Shown: positions 54,548 to 57,115 of the stretch, one piece after another
How the letters are laid out: every line of letters starts with the position of its first letter
Numbering within the stretch: the stretch's first letter is position 1
From: Anaerococcus degeneri
GTDB lineage: Bacteria > Bacillota > Clostridia > Tissierellales > Peptoniphilaceae
Assembly (NCBI RefSeq): GCF_017874475.1
Contig: NZ_JAGGLO010000011.1
Coordinates: forward strand, 1 to 57,115
DNA length: 57,115 nt
Reading direction: 5' to 3'
The notes under the pieces: generated by a model
What the model saw: only the letters and a program-made list of their open reading frames with translations
What the model was told of the DNA's origin: nothing
Databases searched by the model: none
Position numbers and translations under genes: made by a program

Positions 54548-56731
54548 TTATTTTTCTAGTGTCATGGCATTGATTTGGTATTCAGATTCCCAAAGTGGAG
54601 TGTTGATATCAAAGCCTTTTACTCTCTTTGAATAACCGGAGTGGTTTTGGTTAGCATATAGAGGAATTTCTGGCAAGTAGTCGTTGTACCACATTTCAAA
54701 TTGTTCCCAAGTATCTAAGTAGCCTTCCTTATCCTTAGGGTCTGTTTGACGAAGCTTAACTGTTAACTCATCTGCCTTTGGATCGTTGGTTTTTGTTCTG
54801 TTATCAAAGCCCTTAGAGTTGTATTGGTAATATGGGTCAAATGGTGTACCAAAGTCTGTACCCATGTTGAATGCTGTATATTCTGCGTCTTCTTTAGGGA
54901 AGTTGTAGTATTCAAGTAGGGTTGCGAATGATCCACTTGTTACGTTGTATTCCATACCAACTTGCTTTGCGTTTACTGGCACCTGGTTAGAAATAAGTGT
55001 TGTAATTGGAGATTCGTCTGAACCGTATTGGTTAACTTGAAGTTTTTTGCCGTTTTCGTCGTATCTATAGTAGTCAAAGCCATCTGGGTTTTTAGCAAAT
55101 TCTTCATCTGCCTTTGCCTTATCCCAAGGTGTTTTGCCGTCTGCTTCAAACTTGTATGGAGTTTTGTCTAGAAGAGCATTTGCTGCTTCAAGGTTTAGTT
55201 GGTATTTCTTGAATTCTGGATTTAATTCAAGGTCAGCCCCTCTTTCCTTATACATCCATTGGCTGGTGCCGTACATACCGTTTGTTACAACGCCGTAACC
55301 ACCTGCATAGGATTGGACGAAGGAGTTCCTGTCCATAAGTTGAGCTATCGCTTGTCTTACTTCCTTATATTTAGTTGCTCCCCTGTCTGTTAGGAAGGTT
55401 ACGTTGCCGTAGCCGTTTCTTTCAAATGTGTTATAGCCACCAATCTTGCCCGCTTCAGCTGCAGCTCTCATTTGGTCAATTTTCGCACCATCAACTTCAG
55501 CTTCCCAAAGATCGATGTCGCCATTTTCAAGTAGGTCTACTGCTATATTTTTATTTACAGTTTGTAAAATAATATGAGGAATTGTAGCCTTTTCACCCTT
55601 GAAGTTACCAGCGTAATTTTCGTTTAGGTCAAGTTTAACCATGTTGTTTGCAAAAGAATTAAACTTGTAAGGACCATCTACTACTGATGGATTTGTCCTG
55701 TATTCGTTGGCTTCTCTAAGCATAGCATCTTCTATAAGAAGTTCTGTTGGGTCTACGTCGCCTTCTTTTTTAGCTTCAAGTTCTTTGATTTTTTCTTCGT
55801 GGGCTTTTTTAGCTTCTTCGTATTCTTGTTTTTCAGATTCTGTTACGTCATCAGCTGTATCGATGAAAGCCCAGTCTTCTTCAAAGTCTTCTTTGGCTTT
55901 TTGGATAGTTGTATCAAGGTTTTTAAAATATCTTTCCTTATCTTCGTCAGTTACTTGGTAGCCATCTTTAGCCACAAGTTTTTTACCATCTTCAGAAACT
56001 GTTAGGTTGTCTGTAATAGCATGGAATGGTGCTGGTCCATATCCCCTAAGAGCTGCCGCTTCGAAATATGGTAAAAAGTCAGATGAAATTGTTGCTTTGA
56101 AAGTATAGTCATCTACTAATTCTAATCCATCTAGGAAATCCTTATCTCCATTGTGATATTCTTCATAACCCTTGATTGTATCAGCACCGATGTTTGTTGA
56201 GCCTGTTACTACTTGGTAGGCTGGGTGAGATGATAAAAGTGAACCGAAGAGGTAGTTTTTAGCTGTAATTGGGCTACCATCAGAGAATTTAAGGTCTTTT
56301 TTTATGGTGAAGGTAGTTGTTTCTGATCCGTCCTCATTAGTAACGATTTCTGGTTCCTTTTCGAGAACTGCCATATTGTTTACCCATTGGCCACCCTCGT
56401 CTTGAACTACTGTTGAATAGCCGTTGTTGCCTTCAATACCCATGTATCTTCTAGCTTTTACGTCTGTTTTGTTGTTTGTCCAACCACCGATGAAGTCGCC
56501 GTTGATTTCTTCTACACCAATAACAAGGGTATCATCTGATGTTTGTTTGGCAAAGTCTTCTACAGATTCTTCTGCGCCTTCTTGACCTTCTTGGCCTTCA
56601 GCTGGTGCTTCTTGACCTTGGTTAGCATTTGTGTCGGCGGTTTGGTCTGCTTTATCTGTTCCACCACACGCTGCAATCGTTGTCATAAGGCCTAAAGCCA
56701 TAAGTGATGAGAATACTTTTTTAATCTTCAT
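54548..56731 (-). CDS. oppA: Oligopeptide-binding lipoprotein OppA with insertion
   Basis: A 727-aa family-5 binding lipoprotein; relatives are usually 540-600. Lipobox MTTIAAC puts the lipid on Cys22, and a Gln/Glu/Gly-rich linker follows (28-60). Typical motifs are LKFSDGSPITAKNYLFG and VDGPYKFNSF. Residues about 262-345 are an added Glu/Lys-rich helical segment, likely a coiled coil. ATG 56729-56731, with GGGAGGAAAG upstream, is the start; an in-frame ATG at 56764 precedes the predicted transcription start. Confidence 0.94.
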   Translation of the reverse strand: MKIKKVFSSLMALGLMTTIAACGGTDKADQTADTNANQGQEAPAEGQEGQEGAEESVEDFAKQTSDDTLVIGVEEINGDFIGGWTNNKTDVKARRYMGIEGNNGYSTVVQDEGGQWVNNMAVLEKEPEIVTNEDGSETTTFTIKKDLKFSDGSPITAKNYLFGSLLSSHPAYQVVTGSTNIGADTIKGYEEYHNGDKDFLDGLELVDDYTFKATISSDFLPYFEAAALRGYGPAPFHAITDNLTVSEDGKKLVAKDGYQVTDEDKERYFKNLDTTIQKAKEDFEEDWAFIDTADDVTESEKQEYEEAKKAHEEKIKELEAKKEGDVDPTELLIEDAMLREANEYRTNPSVVDGPYKFNSFANNMVKLDLNENYAGNFKGEKATIPHIILQTVNKNIAVDLLENGDIDLWEAEVDGAKIDQMRAAAEAGKIGGYNTFERNGYGNVTFLTDRGATKYKEVRQAIAQLMDRNSFVQSYAGGYGVVTNGMYGTSQWMYKERGADLELNPEFKKYQLNLEAANALLDKTPYKFEADGKTPWDKAKADEEFAKNPDGFDYYRYDENGKKLQVNQYGSDESPITTLISNQVPVNAKQVGMEYNVTSGSFATLLEYYNFPKEDAEYTAFNMGTDFGTPFDPYYQYNSKGFDNRTKTNDPKADELTVKLRQTDPKDKEGYLDTWEQFEMWYNDYLPEIPLYANQNHSGYSKRVKGFDINTPLWESEYQINAMTLEK

Positions 56732-56766
56732 TCTTTCCTCCCTAAAATATCTTACTTTATACATTG

Positions 56767-56795
56767 ATTTTAACTTATTGAACTTTTATTGTCAA
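56767..56795 (-). promoter_or_regulatory. oppA promoter
   Basis: TTGACA (56790-56795) and TAAAAT (56767-56772) with a 17-nt spacer on the minus strand. Confidence 0.8.
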
Positions 56796-57019
56796 GCTTT
56801 TACACACTTTGTTAGATATGATTGTATATTTATCTATTTCAATAATATTTTTTCCATGATTTGTTATTTAAATCAACAAGTTTTACATCCTGTGATTGTT
56901 TACTCTTAGCCATCGTCAAAATGACCTATAGGAGGATTTTTTTATTAGAACTTTCTCTAAAACAAATATAATTTTAATCCAAGAAAACATTTTTTTATTC
57001 ATTCCATATGCACAAAAAA
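56796..57019. other. Right-hand intergenic stretch
   Basis: AT-rich, no gene seen. Confidence 0.5.
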
Positions 57020-57020
57020 G

Positions 57021-57115
57021 GGCTCTTTGTCAAATCGTGTTGGTAATTAAAAATCAACTACATTCTTTATCGGGGATAGAAATTTCTATCCCCGATTTTT
57101 AACTAGCAAATAAAT
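57021..57115 (+). mobile_element. Possible end of an ISL3-like element, cut by window edge
   Basis: GGCTCTTTGTCAAATCGTG at 57021-57039 resembles the GG-TCTTTGTCAA terminal repeats of ISL3-family elements as I remember them. A perfect 28-bp palindrome with a T run (57069-57100) lies just inside. No transposase is in view. Confidence 0.3.
57069..57100. terminator. Perfect 28-bp palindrome, terminator-like
   Basis: ATCGGGGATAGAAA followed by its exact reverse complement and five T. It can act as a terminator in either direction or protect an element from outside transcription. Confidence 0.6.

Noticed and set aside
56729-56764. Upstream start for oppA giving 11 more residues
   Set aside because: The predicted transcription start lies at about 56760, and the ATG at 56731 has a far better ribosome site and a proper signal peptide.

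Overview
The window reads as one chromosomal stretch of a low-GC, strictly fermentative Firmicute. A glmS ribozyme, a T-box leader, sigma-A promoters of the TTGACA-17-TATAAT type, strong AGGAGG ribosome sites and protein sequences resembling Anaerococcus/Peptoniphilus point to the Peptoniphilaceae (Tissierellia), most likely Anaerococcus; this placement is inferred from protein resemblance and was not searched. No rRNA or tRNA gene, CRISPR array, prophage or complete insertion sequence is visible. Layout: 1-664 holds three tandem minus-strand promoters firing out of the left edge, in the style of an rRNA operon. 665-5131 is a trehalose PTS operon (treC, treP, treR). 5290-6346 is an ECF sigma/anti-sigma pair. 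6443-13308 is a LacI-regulated pentose ABC operon (rbsC, rbsA, rbsB, deoC, fucU-type mutarotase, ribokinase family, regulator) whose enzymes fit 2-deoxyribose as well as ribose. 13703-18809 is an Ugp-like ABC transporter with a glycerophosphodiesterase. 18921-23332 is a minus-strand run of glycerate kinase, rhomboid protease, lipoprotein and oligoendopeptidase F. 23455-23550 is an orphan small RNA candidate. 23636-28167 holds a cysteine desulfidase, a DMT exporter and a flavinylated surface reductase. 28399-30577 is ahpC-ahpF under a PerR-like box, followed by guaB. 32667-36166 is a zinc uptake operon (zinT, znuA, znuC, znuB). 36292-39221 is a T-box-controlled TrpXYZ-type ABC transporter. 39325-41744 is a P-type metal ATPase with a small membrane partner that recalls the mycobacterial PacL/CtpC pairs, near a Fur-type box. 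42058-47350 holds a methyltransferase, ornithine carbamoyltransferase, small conserved proteins, a broken short-chain dehydrogenase and glmS with its ribozyme. 47400-48460 is a gene-free, palindrome-dense island with two facing copies of a structured, terminator-ended element. 48510-56731 is an oligopeptide (Opp) transporter. Two parts are most likely to be new. First, the Opp transporter is heavily decorated: OppC carries a seven-repeat RCC1-like beta-propeller in its first extracytoplasmic loop, OppF carries a coiled-coil insertion of about 180 residues between Walker A and the Q-loop, and OppA carries a helical insertion of about 80 residues. Second, the island between glmS and the opp operon holds two copies (194 and 193 nt, opposite strands) of an element with compensatory base changes in at least four helices and an intrinsic terminator at the same relative place, which is the signature of an RNA family. 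Other points of interest are an embedded domain in ZnuA, a T-box whose acceptor-pairing bases argue against tryptophan, and an internally deleted dehydrogenase downstream of glmS. Genes of one function sit in tight operons with 4-30 bp overlaps or gaps; metal and peroxide control (PerR-, Fur- and Zur-like sites) recurs across the right half.
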